DNA of 64,000 bases from Rhizobiaceae bacterium. Lineage in GTDB: Bacteria; Pseudomonadota; Alphaproteobacteria; Rhizobiales; Rhizobiaceae. Under the pieces are notes generated by a model. The model made no database searches. It was not told where the DNA came from and saw nothing but the letters and a program-made list of their open reading frames with translations. Shown here one piece after another: positions 8,429 through 16,620 of this stretch. The stretch is from NCBI GenBank assembly GCA_023953905.1, contig JAMLJA010000008.1:108553-172552 (forward strand), given 5' to 3'. The position numbers and the translations under genes were made by a program. Numbering within the stretch: position 1 is the stretch's first letter; each line of letters starts with the position of its first letter.

Positions 8429-9095
8429 GGCGATCGACGTTCATTCGCTGAACCGTCGCCACGAAATGCAGGCCGCGGTCGAACAGCATGCTGAAAGGCT
8501 GAGGATAAAGGTCGAGCGCTTCCGTCCATCTCGTGGGCTCGATCCCCAGCAGCGCAAACATGTTGTTCCATTCGGCTTTCGATGGGTAGTTGTACGGCAA
8601 TCGTACGTCGTGCCCGCGATTGCCGACCCAATCCATGAAACGCAATGTCGAATTCGCCGCGACACCCTCGCGCAGATGGTCCTTGATAATGACGCCATGG
8701 CGCGAGACGCGGACGCATTCGCGCAGAACCGCAGCCGGGTCGTCTGTGTGGTGGAGTACGTCGACGATCGTCACCCAGTCGAACGACTCGTCGTCAAAGG
8801 GGATGGTTGTTCCATCGTAGACCTGCGAGGGAATAGCGGAATGCGGACGCAGCATGACATCGATGCCGCGAAAACTGAGTTCCGGCCTATGGGTCATCAC
8901 CGCCTGCGCGATCGACCCATCGCCGCAGCCGACGTCAAGCACGCTCTCGCCCGGCCCGATCGCCTTTGAGATGTGGGCAGCAAGCACCCGCACCCGCCGT
9001 CGGAAAACCGCCGCATCATGCGCGGCATTGAGCATCTGCTTTTGCAGTTTCACGCCAAGCCTCCAGCAATCGTCTGAAAGCAGGCTTACATCCAA
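8376..9095 (-). CDS. Class I SAM-dependent methyltransferase
   Basis: 239 residues with the AdoMet-binding motif I VLDVGCGDG at residues 52-60. An acidic residue is in RGIDVMLRP, and the later motif VTIVDVLHHTDDPAAVLREC is typical of methyltransf_11/UbiE-like enzymes. The substrate is unknown. The C-terminal tail is Pro/Thr-rich and runs 53 bases into the end of the dihydroorotase gene on the other strand, so part of that tail is fixed by overlap with pyrC. Confidence 0.87.
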   Translation of the reverse strand: MDVSLLSDDCWRLGVKLQKQMLNAAHDAAVFRRRVRVLAAHISKAIGPGESVLDVGCGDGSIAQAVMTHRPELSFRGIDVMLRPHSAIPSQVYDGTTIPFDDESFDWVTIVDVLHHTDDPAAVLRECVRVSRHGVIIKDHLREGVAANSTLRFMDWVGNRGHDVRLPYNYPSKAEWNNMFALLGIEPTRWTEALDLYPQPFSMLFDRGLHFVATVQRMNVDRLTPATPRQTAQAGPVPA

Positions 9096-9121
9096 AATTG
9101 CGAAAGAAGCACTAAGACGCG

Positions 9122-9931
9122 TCAGTCACCCGCGATGAAGAAAGACCATTTCCCATCTGGGGTGAAGCCGGCGCGATAGAAGATGTAGGCGCCATAGGTC
9201 TTCATGTCTTCATAGTCGCCGGCGGTGATAATCTTGAAAAGCTCTACCCTTTGGGGTGCCGACAATGCGTCCAGCGGGACGCCGAAGAAGTACGGCCAGA
9301 CATAAAGCTCGTTGGGCTTGCCCGCGTCGAGGTGAACATAACCCGTGGAGAGGATTTCCTCCAGTATCGCCAGAATTTCCTGGCCGCCATCGTCGCCGGA
9401 AAGCTCTTTGAGATACGCAATCGGATCGCCGGAAATGCCTCCGAGTGACAGTTGCGTCTTGGCGTTGCCCGAATCGATGAACGGCCGCAATCTCTCCGGA
9501 TCACCTGTTTTGGCCGCCTCGATGATGGCGTCGCGAATTTGGCGGACCGGCTCGGGCAATTTCGAGAAATCATACTCGACTTCGGGAATTGGCGCATTTG
9601 GGTCAATGCTCGTATCACCCGAATCGTCCGGCACTTGTTGGTCGTCAGGCAACTTCTCTTCGGGCGTCGGTGTAACGCCCGAATTGCCCGTGCCAGGGTT
9701 CAGCGGGTCGGGCAGGGGAACTTCCTGCGTGGGGGCGGGCTGCTGATCAGTGCCGCCGGTCGCAGGAGCGGGAGGAGGCAAATCCTCGCGCTGGATCTCG
9801 CTCAGCGCCAATGCGCTTACCGCAGGCAATGCAAACGATACGGCGGCAGTCGACAGCGCCAGCGCAATGGAGAATGCGGCCGCACGTCTGGCGCGACGGT
9901 AAAGCCGAACATCCGCAAAGAGCCGTGTCAT
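9122..9931 (-). CDS. Exported protein of unknown function with proline-rich linker
   Basis: 269 residues if started at the ATG at 9931, which has GGAG eight bases upstream; an ATG at 9988 lacks that. The N-terminus is Arg-rich, then hydrophobic (AAAFSIALALSTAAVSFALP, about residues 18-37), which fits a signal peptide or anchor. A Pro/Gly/Asp-rich linker runs over about 45-115. A folded acidic C-terminal domain (115-269) is rich in Asp, Tyr and Phe with the end FTPDGKWSFFIAGD. I recognise similar unnamed proteins in Rhizobiales but no function. Confidence 0.75.
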   Translation of the reverse strand: MTRLFADVRLYRRARRAAAFSIALALSTAAVSFALPAVSALALSEIQREDLPPPAPATGGTDQQPAPTQEVPLPDPLNPGTGNSGVTPTPEEKLPDDQQVPDDSGDTSIDPNAPIPEVEYDFSKLPEPVRQIRDAIIEAAKTGDPERLRPFIDSGNAKTQLSLGGISGDPIAYLKELSGDDGGQEILAILEEILSTGYVHLDAGKPNELYVWPYFFGVPLDALSAPQRVELFKIITAGDYEDMKTYGAYIFYRAGFTPDGKWSFFIAGD

Positions 9932-10003
9932 AGATCGCACTCCGATCTTGTGACCCAAAAACTTCACCCGACAATACACGATTGGCAAAGGTATGAGGTT
10001 GCC

Positions 10004-10276
10004 CTAATGCCGCAGTCGCTGCGGTTCGAACTCGCCGGCGACCACTTTTTCCCGAACCCGGTCGAGCAGGGCAAGAACGGCGGCCTCGCCATTGCTTCGC
10101 AACAGCTCGGAGAACGCCGTGGCCAGCGCCGCCTCGGCGACAATCTCAGGTTCGATGCCAGCACAGATGCTGTCCGCCCAGGCTTCGTTGTGGCTCTCGA
10201 CGGCAGTGAGGCGCTTTTCCTCACGTACCAATGCATCCAGTTCGCTGGCGCTCGGCTCGACACTCAACTCTGCCAC
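10004..10276 (-). CDS. Small acidic protein of unknown function
   Basis: 90 residues, mostly helical and Ala/Glu rich, with no cysteine pair, signal peptide or membrane segment. The start is a GTG; AAAGG sits almost on top of it, so a TTG three codons later cannot be excluded. A consensus CtrA box lies about 47 bases upstream, suggesting cell-cycle control. The frame avoids stops over GC-rich sequence and has coding-like third positions, but the function is unknown. Confidence 0.6.
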   Translation of the reverse strand: MAELSVEPSASELDALVREEKRLTAVESHNEAWADSICAGIEPEIVAEAALATAFSELLRSNGEAAVLALLDRVREKVVAGEFEPQRLRH

Positions 10277-10322
10277 CCTTTCATGCTCTTGGCGCCCGAT
10301 AGGCGCAACTTGAGCAATCGCC

Positions 10323-10338
10323 TTAATGTCCCGTTAAC
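10323..10338. promoter_or_regulatory. Consensus CtrA-binding site
   Basis: TTAA (10323-10326), seven bases, then TTAAC (10334-10338) matches exactly the TTAA-N7-TTAAC box of the alphaproteobacterial cell-cycle regulator CtrA. It sits in a 122-base intergenic gap about 47 bases before the start of the 90-residue gene on the minus strand. A second GTTAAC at 10387-10392 is followed by a CTAA seven bases after its TTAA, a weaker half-match. Confidence 0.55.
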
Positions 10339-10398
10339 ACATGTAACACAGCCAGCGCGGCGCGCAGCCCCTACATTTGTGAAAAAGTTAACAGTCTC

Positions 10399-10767
10399 CT
10401 AATTGCCATACCGTGCTGCCACGTCGCGCGTCAACGTTTCGCCCTCTTTCATGTACCGCCGGATGGACTCGACCGCGGAGGCGGTGCAACTCCTATAGAC
10501 GGCCTCGAAGGACCGATAGCCGCGATTGAATCGAGCAATAAAACGCGTACGGCGTTGCGGATCAGGGTTCTCGACTTCGAGCAGTTTCTCCATCTGGCCC
10601 CGCCAGGCCTCGCCCTTCTCGCCACACAGGTTGCGCAGATAGTGGAGCGAGCCGAGTACCTCCGCCAATCGCAGAAGATCCTGCTCGTAGGCAGCTTCGG
10701 CAGCTTCCGCCGGGCGCGGTACGCAAAGTGCCAGCAAAACTGCAAAAAGAATGGAAACCCTCGCCAT
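10399..10767 (-). CDS. TIGR02301 family exported protein
   Basis: 122 residues with a clear signal peptide (hydrophobic residues 3-20, cleavage likely after AEA) and a small helical domain containing Cys48 (LRNLCGEKGEAWRGQM) and Cys94 (YRSCTASA). The pattern (LRLAEVLGSLHYLRNLC ... RFNRGYRSFEAVYRSCT) is that of TIGR02301, a family confined to alphaproteobacteria with no known function. The two cysteines could form a disulphide in the periplasm. AAGG precedes the ATG. Confidence 0.85.
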   Translation of the reverse strand: MARVSILFAVLLALCVPRPAEAAEAAYEQDLLRLAEVLGSLHYLRNLCGEKGEAWRGQMEKLLEVENPDPQRRTRFIARFNRGYRSFEAVYRSCTASAVESIRRYMKEGETLTRDVAARYGN

Positions 10768-10810
10768 GACCCTTCGTGACCAATGAATTTGTCAGCCGCA
10801 AGGCGGCGAA

Positions 10811-11239
10811 TCAGGCCTCATCCATGAGGATCTGTTCAATGATCTCATAGACGGAACCGGTCAAAGGCATGTTGCGCGCTTCGTCCAGCGTATAGAAATC
10901 CGCGAATTCAGCATCGTCTCCGACAACCAGCGCGCCGGAAGGATCGAAACCGCGAAACACGGTCAGCCGAAACGCATGTGGCGAGTGGGCGCCCTCGGCG
11001 GGAATGGAAATGGCGATAATTGGTTCGACGCGACCGACATTCAAACCTGTTTCTTCCATCAGTTCGCGACGTGCTGCCTGTTCGAGGGTTTCGCCTGGCT
11101 CTACCTTGCCTCCGGGAAACGCGTACAGGCCCTTTGCGGGCGCGCGTCCGCGCCGAACGAGAAGCGCCTTTCCGGCCCTGGTGACCGCGACGGAAACGGC
11201 AGCGATCTCGTCTTGGAATGTGGGAGTTTCGATGCCCAT
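10811..11239 (-). CDS. Nudix hydrolase
   Basis: 142 residues carrying a complete Nudix box at residues 44-66: Gly44, Glu50, Arg58-Glu59, Glu62-Glu63 and Gly65 in the GX5EX7REUXEEXGU spacing. The start at 11239 gives the compact Nudix length; earlier ATGs would add an Arg-rich tract unlike the family. Nudix enzymes hydrolyse nucleoside diphosphate derivatives such as ADP-ribose or damaged nucleotides. The substrate is not predictable here. It is divergent from the HMCES gene with 119 bases between starts. Confidence 0.9.
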   Translation of the reverse strand: MGIETPTFQDEIAAVSVAVTRAGKALLVRRGRAPAKGLYAFPGGKVEPGETLEQAARRELMEETGLNVGRVEPIIAISIPAEGAHSPHAFRLTVFRGFDPSGALVVGDDAEFADFYTLDEARNMPLTGSVYEIIEQILMDEA

Positions 11240-11358
11240 CGGCCGGCCGCCCATTGCGAAGCTGAATACAAAACCCCACCATAAGCGCCCAAGGCGCGGC
11301 CGCAAGGCGCAAAGCCGCGCGGTCCGGGCAGGATGCGACGACATCGGGAGCAGTAAGC

Positions 11359-12120
11359 ATGTGCGGTCGCTTTGCACTCAATCTGACGCCTGAGGATATA
11401 GAGGCGCTGTTTCGCGTTGCGGATGTCGAGCCGTTTCCTCCGCGCTACAACATTCCGCCAACCGAGCCCATCTTGATGGTGATACGCGACCATCCGCGCA
11501 CGCCCGGCTCAAATTTGCCGGAGAATCGGACGATTCTGGTACGCTGGGGCTTCATTCCCGGCTGGGCGAAAGATCCCAAGAAACTGCCATTGCTGATCAA
11601 CGCGCGTTCGGAGACGGCGGCGGAAAAGAACACCTTTCGCGCCGCCATGCGGCATCGCCGCACACTGGTTCCAGCCTCTGGCTTCTATGAATGGAAACGC
11701 GACGGATCGAAGAAGTCGCAACCCTACTGGGTTCGGCCGCGCAATGGAAATTTCTTTGCATTCGCGGGCTTGATGGAAACCTGGTCGGAGCCGGGCGGTT
11801 CAGAGATCGACACTGGCGCGATCCTTACCACCGGGTCGAGCGGCGCGCTTGCCGATATCCATGACAGAGCGCCGGTCGTGATCGAACCGAAGGATTTTGA
11901 GCGTTGGCTCGACTGCCGCAACTATGAGCCGCGCGAAGTTGCCGATCTCATGCAGCCGGCCCAGGCAGATTTCTTCGAGGCAATCCCTGTGTCCGACAAG
12001 GTCAACAAGGTTGCAAACAAAGGGCCTGACCTTCAGCAGCGGGTCGAAATCAGTCCGCCTCGACCCGAGTCCGGCAAATCCGCCCCTCCCGCCGGGGAAG
12101 GGCAACTTCGCCTGTTGTAA
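11359..12120 (+). CDS. yedK: HMCES/YedK family abasic-site DNA-protein crosslinking protein
   Basis: 253 residues starting MCGRFAL, so Cys2 becomes the N-terminal residue that forms the thiazolidine link to abasic sites. Other family marks are YNIPPTEP near residue 32, NARSET near 77, PASGFYEWK near 100 and the ADIHDRAPVVI segment near 165. The family (SRAP, once called SOS response-associated peptidase) shields abasic sites in single-stranded DNA. No LexA-type GTTC-N7-GTTC box was seen upstream, so SOS control is not supported. Its tail is Pro/Lys rich. Confidence 0.92.
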   Translation: MCGRFALNLTPEDIEALFRVADVEPFPPRYNIPPTEPILMVIRDHPRTPGSNLPENRTILVRWGFIPGWAKDPKKLPLLINARSETAAEKNTFRAAMRHRRTLVPASGFYEWKRDGSKKSQPYWVRPRNGNFFAFAGLMETWSEPGGSEIDTGAILTTGSSGALADIHDRAPVVIEPKDFERWLDCRNYEPREVADLMQPAQADFFEAIPVSDKVNKVANKGPDLQQRVEISPPRPESGKSAPPAGEGQLRLL

Positions 12121-12130
12121 AGTGACAGCC

Positions 12131-12277
12131 TCAGGCGCGTTTGGCCTTCGGCGCGGGAGCCTTGCGAGCATGCAGCAGCGCGGCCGAGATCGCGGCCGGT
12201 CCGATGGCGCGGTAGTGTTTGGTGATCGAAGCCATTTGCTTGCGCAGACGGTCTGCTTCGATTTGGGCCTGTGACAT
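12131..12277 (-). CDS. Small basic protein, 48 residues
   Basis: An ATG at 12277 preceded by AGGTAAGACCC opens a 48-residue frame (starts MSQAQIEADRLRKQ, ends APAPKAKRA) closed by TGA at 12131. It has an amphipathic N-terminal helix, a short Ala-rich middle and a Lys/Ala/Pro tail, with no cysteine. The good ribosome site and coding-like composition support it. It is convergent with the HMCES gene, 10 bases apart. Function unknown. Confidence 0.6.
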   Translation of the reverse strand: MSQAQIEADRLRKQMASITKHYRAIGPAAISAALLHARKAPAPKAKRA

Positions 12278-12678
12278 GGGTCTTACCTAGCGTCAGTTCA
12301 CTTGAGGGAAGTTTCGAGATGATGCCCGATTCCGACAAATTCGTGACATCCACATACTTTGCCGGCGTCTTGCTTCGAATGCTGCGTTCGCATGTTTAAT
12401 CAAATCTTACGAACCGTGATTCCGCTAGCCGATTGGCATGAAATCTCGGCCATGCGTCTTGACTGCAACACCTGCCGCGGCGATAACCCGCGCATGAACA
12501 CGACCCTCTGCATTTGCGGATTTTGCATTATTGGCTAGCGCACGCGCTGGTCCGGTCGTTTTCGCCTTCTCTCGACAGATAGAACAAAACGCAACGGGCC
12601 AGCCGGCCTGACAGCAATGCGCCGCATTCATTCGGATACAACCGGGCCGATAAGCCCACAGCGTGACCAGGAATTTCG
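12278..12678. other. Intergenic region upstream of cysS
   Basis: This stretch is less GC-rich than its neighbours and presumably holds promoters for the 48-residue gene and cysS. It contains the overlapping short frames described separately. Small inverted repeats occur near 12597-12606 (GGCC/GGCC) and 12643-12657 (GGGC/GCCC), but none is followed by a T-run, and no T-box or known riboswitch is recognisable. A 68-residue minus-strand frame here lacks a ribosome site and was not accepted. Confidence 0.5.
12438..12538 (+). promoter_or_regulatory. Candidate cysteine-rich leader peptides upstream of cysS
   Basis: A 19-codon frame (12438-12497, one Cys) ends in TGA that overlaps an ATG at 12494 as ATGA. 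The overlapped frame reads MNTTLCICGFCIIG and stops at 12538. Read from an upstream ATG at 12452 the same frame is 28 codons with five Cys codons. It ends 140 bases before cysS. A Cys-rich leader ahead of cysteinyl-tRNA synthetase would suit control by Cys-tRNA charging. No clear Shine-Dalgarno or intrinsic attenuator was found, so this is tentative. Confidence 0.3.
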
Positions 12679-14193
12679 ATGTCTGAGCCGCAAACCCAAC
12701 TGCGCATCTACAATACGCTGACGCGATCGAAGGAGGTTTTCAAGCCGATCGATCCCGACAATGTGCGCATGTATGTCTGTGGTCCGACCGTCTACGACTA
12801 CGCCCATATCGGCAACGCCCGTCCGGCGATTGTTTTCGACGTGATGTTCCGGCTGCTGCGCCATGTCTACGGCGAGACGCACGTCACCTATGTCCGCAAC
12901 ATCACGGACGTCGACGACAAGATCAACGCCCGCGCCCTGCGCGACTTCGGGGACGACATCGCGGCGGAAAAATTGTCTCTGAACGAGGCTATCCGCAAGG
13001 TCACCGAACCCACCTTCGACCAGTACCAGAAGGACGTGACTGCACTTGGCTGCCTGCCGCCGACGCACCAGCCGCGCGCGACCGAGTTTGTCCTGCCGCG
13101 CGCCGACGGCAAAACCGATATGGCGAGCCTGATTCAAAATCTCATCGATCGGGGCCATGCCTATGTAACCGCTGGGGAAGTGCTGTTCGACACTGCGTCG
13201 ATGAACGACTACGGCCAGCTTTCCAAACGCCGGCTCGATGAGCAGCAGGCGGGTGCGCGCGTCGAGGTCGACGCTAGCAAGAAGAACCCCGGCGACTTCG
13301 TGCTGTGGAAGCAGTCGTCCGGCGATGAACCCGGCTGGGACGCTCAGTTTCGGCTACCGAACGCGGAAGCCGTGATGATCCATGGTCGTCCGGGCTGGCA
13401 CATCGAATGCTCCGCGATGTCCGCCGCCTATCTGGGCGAGGTGTTCGATATTCATGGCGGCGGCCTCGATTTGATCTTCCCGCATCATGAGAACGAGATC
13501 GCACAGTCGCGGTGCGCGCACGGCACCGACGTGATGGCCAACTACTGGATGCACAACGGCTTTCTGCAGGTCGAAGGCCGCAAGATGTCGAAGAGCGAGG
13601 GCAATTTCGTCACGATTCACGAATTGCTGGAGACGGAAAAATTCGGCGGCCGCAAATGGCCAGGCGAGGTGCTGCGGCTGGCAATGCTGATGACCCACTA
13701 TCGCGAGCCGATTGATTTTTCGGTGCGGCGGCTAGAGGAGGCGCGCAATATTCTAGCAAGTGTGCAGCGCTGGGCCTTTGCTGCCCAGGAGATCGGCTTC
13801 TCACCTGAGTATGATATTGAATCGCCAAACGAGGGTGTACTTTCATCTCTGGCTGACGACTTGAACACGCCAGCTGCAATTCAGAATATCCAACGGCAGG
13901 TGTCAGTTGTGGCCGATAGGGATGCTCAGGAAACTGTTGGTCACGATCGTCGACTTGCGGAACTTCGGCAATCGCTCCGGTTGCTCGGATTTCGGGTAGA
14001 GGCGGACTTGGATCTCGATTTGGTGGCAAAGGCTAAGCAGTCAATAGATCAACGTCTCGCTTTCATTGCTGACAAAAACTGGGCCGAGGCCGACCGCATC
14101 CGCGACGAACTTCTCGCGCAGGGTATCCAGTTGAAGGACGGCAAGGATCCGGAAACCGGCAAGCGCATCACGACATGGGAATTGAAGCGATGA
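12679..14193 (+). CDS. cysS: Cysteinyl-tRNA synthetase
   Basis: 504-residue class I synthetase that charges tRNA-Cys. Visible marks are the zinc ligand Cys34 ([11 protein letters not shown]), the HIGN signature at 43-46, the zinc-binding WHIECSAMS near 240, [19 protein letters not shown] after it, and KMSKS at 302-306. AGGA precedes the ATG. It is longer than the usual 450-480 residues. Codon use changes in the C-terminal region about 13727-14060 (residues about 350-460): TCA, CTA, GTA, ATA and AGG codons cluster there, unlike the flanks. Confidence 0.97.
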   Translation: MSEPQTQLRIYNTLTRSKEVFKPIDPDNVRMYVCGPTVYDYAHIGNARPAIVFDVMFRLLRHVYGETHVTYVRNITDVDDKINARALRDFGDDIAAEKLSLNEAIRKVTEPTFDQYQKDVTALGCLPPTHQPRATEFVLPRADGKTDMASLIQNLIDRGHAYVTAGEVLFDTASMNDYGQLSKRRLDEQQAGARVEVDASKKNPGDFVLWKQSSGDEPGWDAQFRLPNAEAVMIHGRPGWHIECSAMSAAYLGEVFDIHGGGLDLIFPHHENEIAQSRCAHGTDVMANYWMHNGFLQVEGRKMSKSEGNFVTIHELLETEKFGGRKWPGEVLRLAMLMTHYREPIDFSVRRLEEARNILASVQRWAFAAQEIGFSPEYDIESPNEGVLSSLADDLNTPAAIQNIQRQVSVVADRDAQETVGHDRRLAELRQSLRLLGFRVEADLDLDLVAKAKQSIDQRLAFIADKNWAEADRIRDELLAQGIQLKDGKDPETGKRITTWELKR

Positions 14194-14265
14194 GGGCCAC
14201 TCGTGCCGCATGTCGGCTTCGGTGGTATTCTGGCAACTGAATTCTTTCGGCAGGACATCAAGCCC

Positions 14266-14658
14266 ATGATCGATCACACTGGAATTTCCGTCGCGGACTG
14301 GGACAAGTCACAGGCGTTTTATGACGCGGCGTTTGCGCCGCTCGGATCGCGTCTGCTGTATATGGTGCCCGACCAGTATACCGATGGCAGCAAGGTCGGC
14401 GGCTACGGCAGCGTGAAGCCGGAATTCTGGCTGCACGAGAGCAGGAACACGGGACCGGGCCGCCACTACGCTTTCACCGCGAATTCTCGCGCCGAGGTCG
14501 ACGCATTCTACGCTGCCGCCATGGCCGCCGGTGGGAGGGACAATGGCGCGCCGGGTCTGAGGCCGCATTATCACGAGAATTACTACGGCGCATTCGTGCT
14601 CGATCCCGACGGCAACAATATCGAGGCGGTCTGCCACAAGCCCGAGGACGCGGCATGA
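14266..14658 (+). CDS. VOC family (glyoxalase/dioxygenase fold) protein
   Basis: 130 residues with the vicinal oxygen chelate layout: starts MIDHTGISVADWDKSQAFYD, and ends with GAFVLDPDGNNIEAVCHKP, the typical last strand bearing a metal-ligand Glu. The central HYAFTANSRAEVDAFYAAA segment matches glyoxalase-like members. I use the ATG at 14266; an earlier frame-open region to 14203 lacks family similarity. Its stop overlaps the first GFA gene (ATGA), so it heads a four-gene operon. Substrate unknown. Confidence 0.85.
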   Translation: MIDHTGISVADWDKSQAFYDAAFAPLGSRLLYMVPDQYTDGSKVGGYGSVKPEFWLHESRNTGPGRHYAFTANSRAEVDAFYAAAMAAGGRDNGAPGLRPHYHENYYGAFVLDPDGNNIEAVCHKPEDAA

Positions 14659-15141
14659 GCCTCGACAATCGTCCGCACTATTCGGGCGGCTGCCAGTGCG
14701 GGGCAGTGCGCTTCCGTGTGGAAGGAGCGCTGGGCGATGCCTCGGTGTGCCATTGCCGGATGTGCCAGAAGGCCAGCGGCAATTTCTATCTACCATTGGT
14801 TTCCGTTCGGCAGGCGATCCTCACATGGACGCGAGGTCAGCCGACACGGTTCCAGTCTTCCAATTTTGCCTATCGCGGCTTCTGCGCCAATTGCGGCACG
14901 CCTCTGACCTATGAGGCGCCTGATGGCGTGGCCCTGACCATCGCATCATTTGACGAACCCGAAGAGATTTCTCCCACCATCCAGTGGGGCATCGAGGCCA
15001 AGTTGCCGTATGTGGACGGAATCGCGAAACTGCCGGCTGAGGACACCATGGCCGATCAAGGCGCGGCGAGCTTTCTGGCTGATCTGATTTCCTTCCAGCA
15101 TCCCGATCACGATACCGAAACCTGGCCGAAGGAGGACGGGC

Positions 15142-15149
<8 letters not shown>
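14655..15149 (+). CDS. GFA family zinc protein, copy 1
   Basis: 164 residues of the GFA fold (glutathione-dependent formaldehyde-activating enzyme family). Zinc ligands are visible as CQCGAVRF near residue 13, CHCRMCQKASG near 32 and FCANCGTPL near 76. Few family members act on S-hydroxymethylglutathione and most have unknown substrates. It overlaps the VOC gene by four bases and the second GFA gene by eight, so all are co-translated. It is a paralogue of its downstream neighbour. Confidence 0.9.
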
Positions 15150-16577
<1,428 letters not shown>

Positions 16578-16589
16578 AGTCCGGCTGCC

Positions 16590-16612
16590 AGGAGGGGGCG
16601 CTTAGCCGCCCC
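16590..16612 (+). promoter_or_regulatory. Shine-Dalgarno with adjacent stem-loop before cimA
   Basis: AGGAGG (16590-16595) is the only strong ribosome site but lies 25 bases before the ATG at 16621. A stem GGGGCG (16595-16600) with CGCCCC (16607-16612) lies directly after it. If folded, the stem would bring the AGGAGG to a normal effective distance of about 8 bases from the start; it might also act as a switch. Confidence 0.4.
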
Positions 16613-16620
16613 GTACAGTG

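Noticed and set aside
11240..11358. Possible LexA control of the HMCES/YedK gene
   Set aside because: No GTTC-N7-GTTC box is present in the 119-base divergent region.
12425..12631. A 68-codon minus-strand frame with several Cys codons
   Set aside because: No ribosome site and no recognisable pattern. It overlaps the candidate cysS leader, so only one of the two readings can be meaningful.
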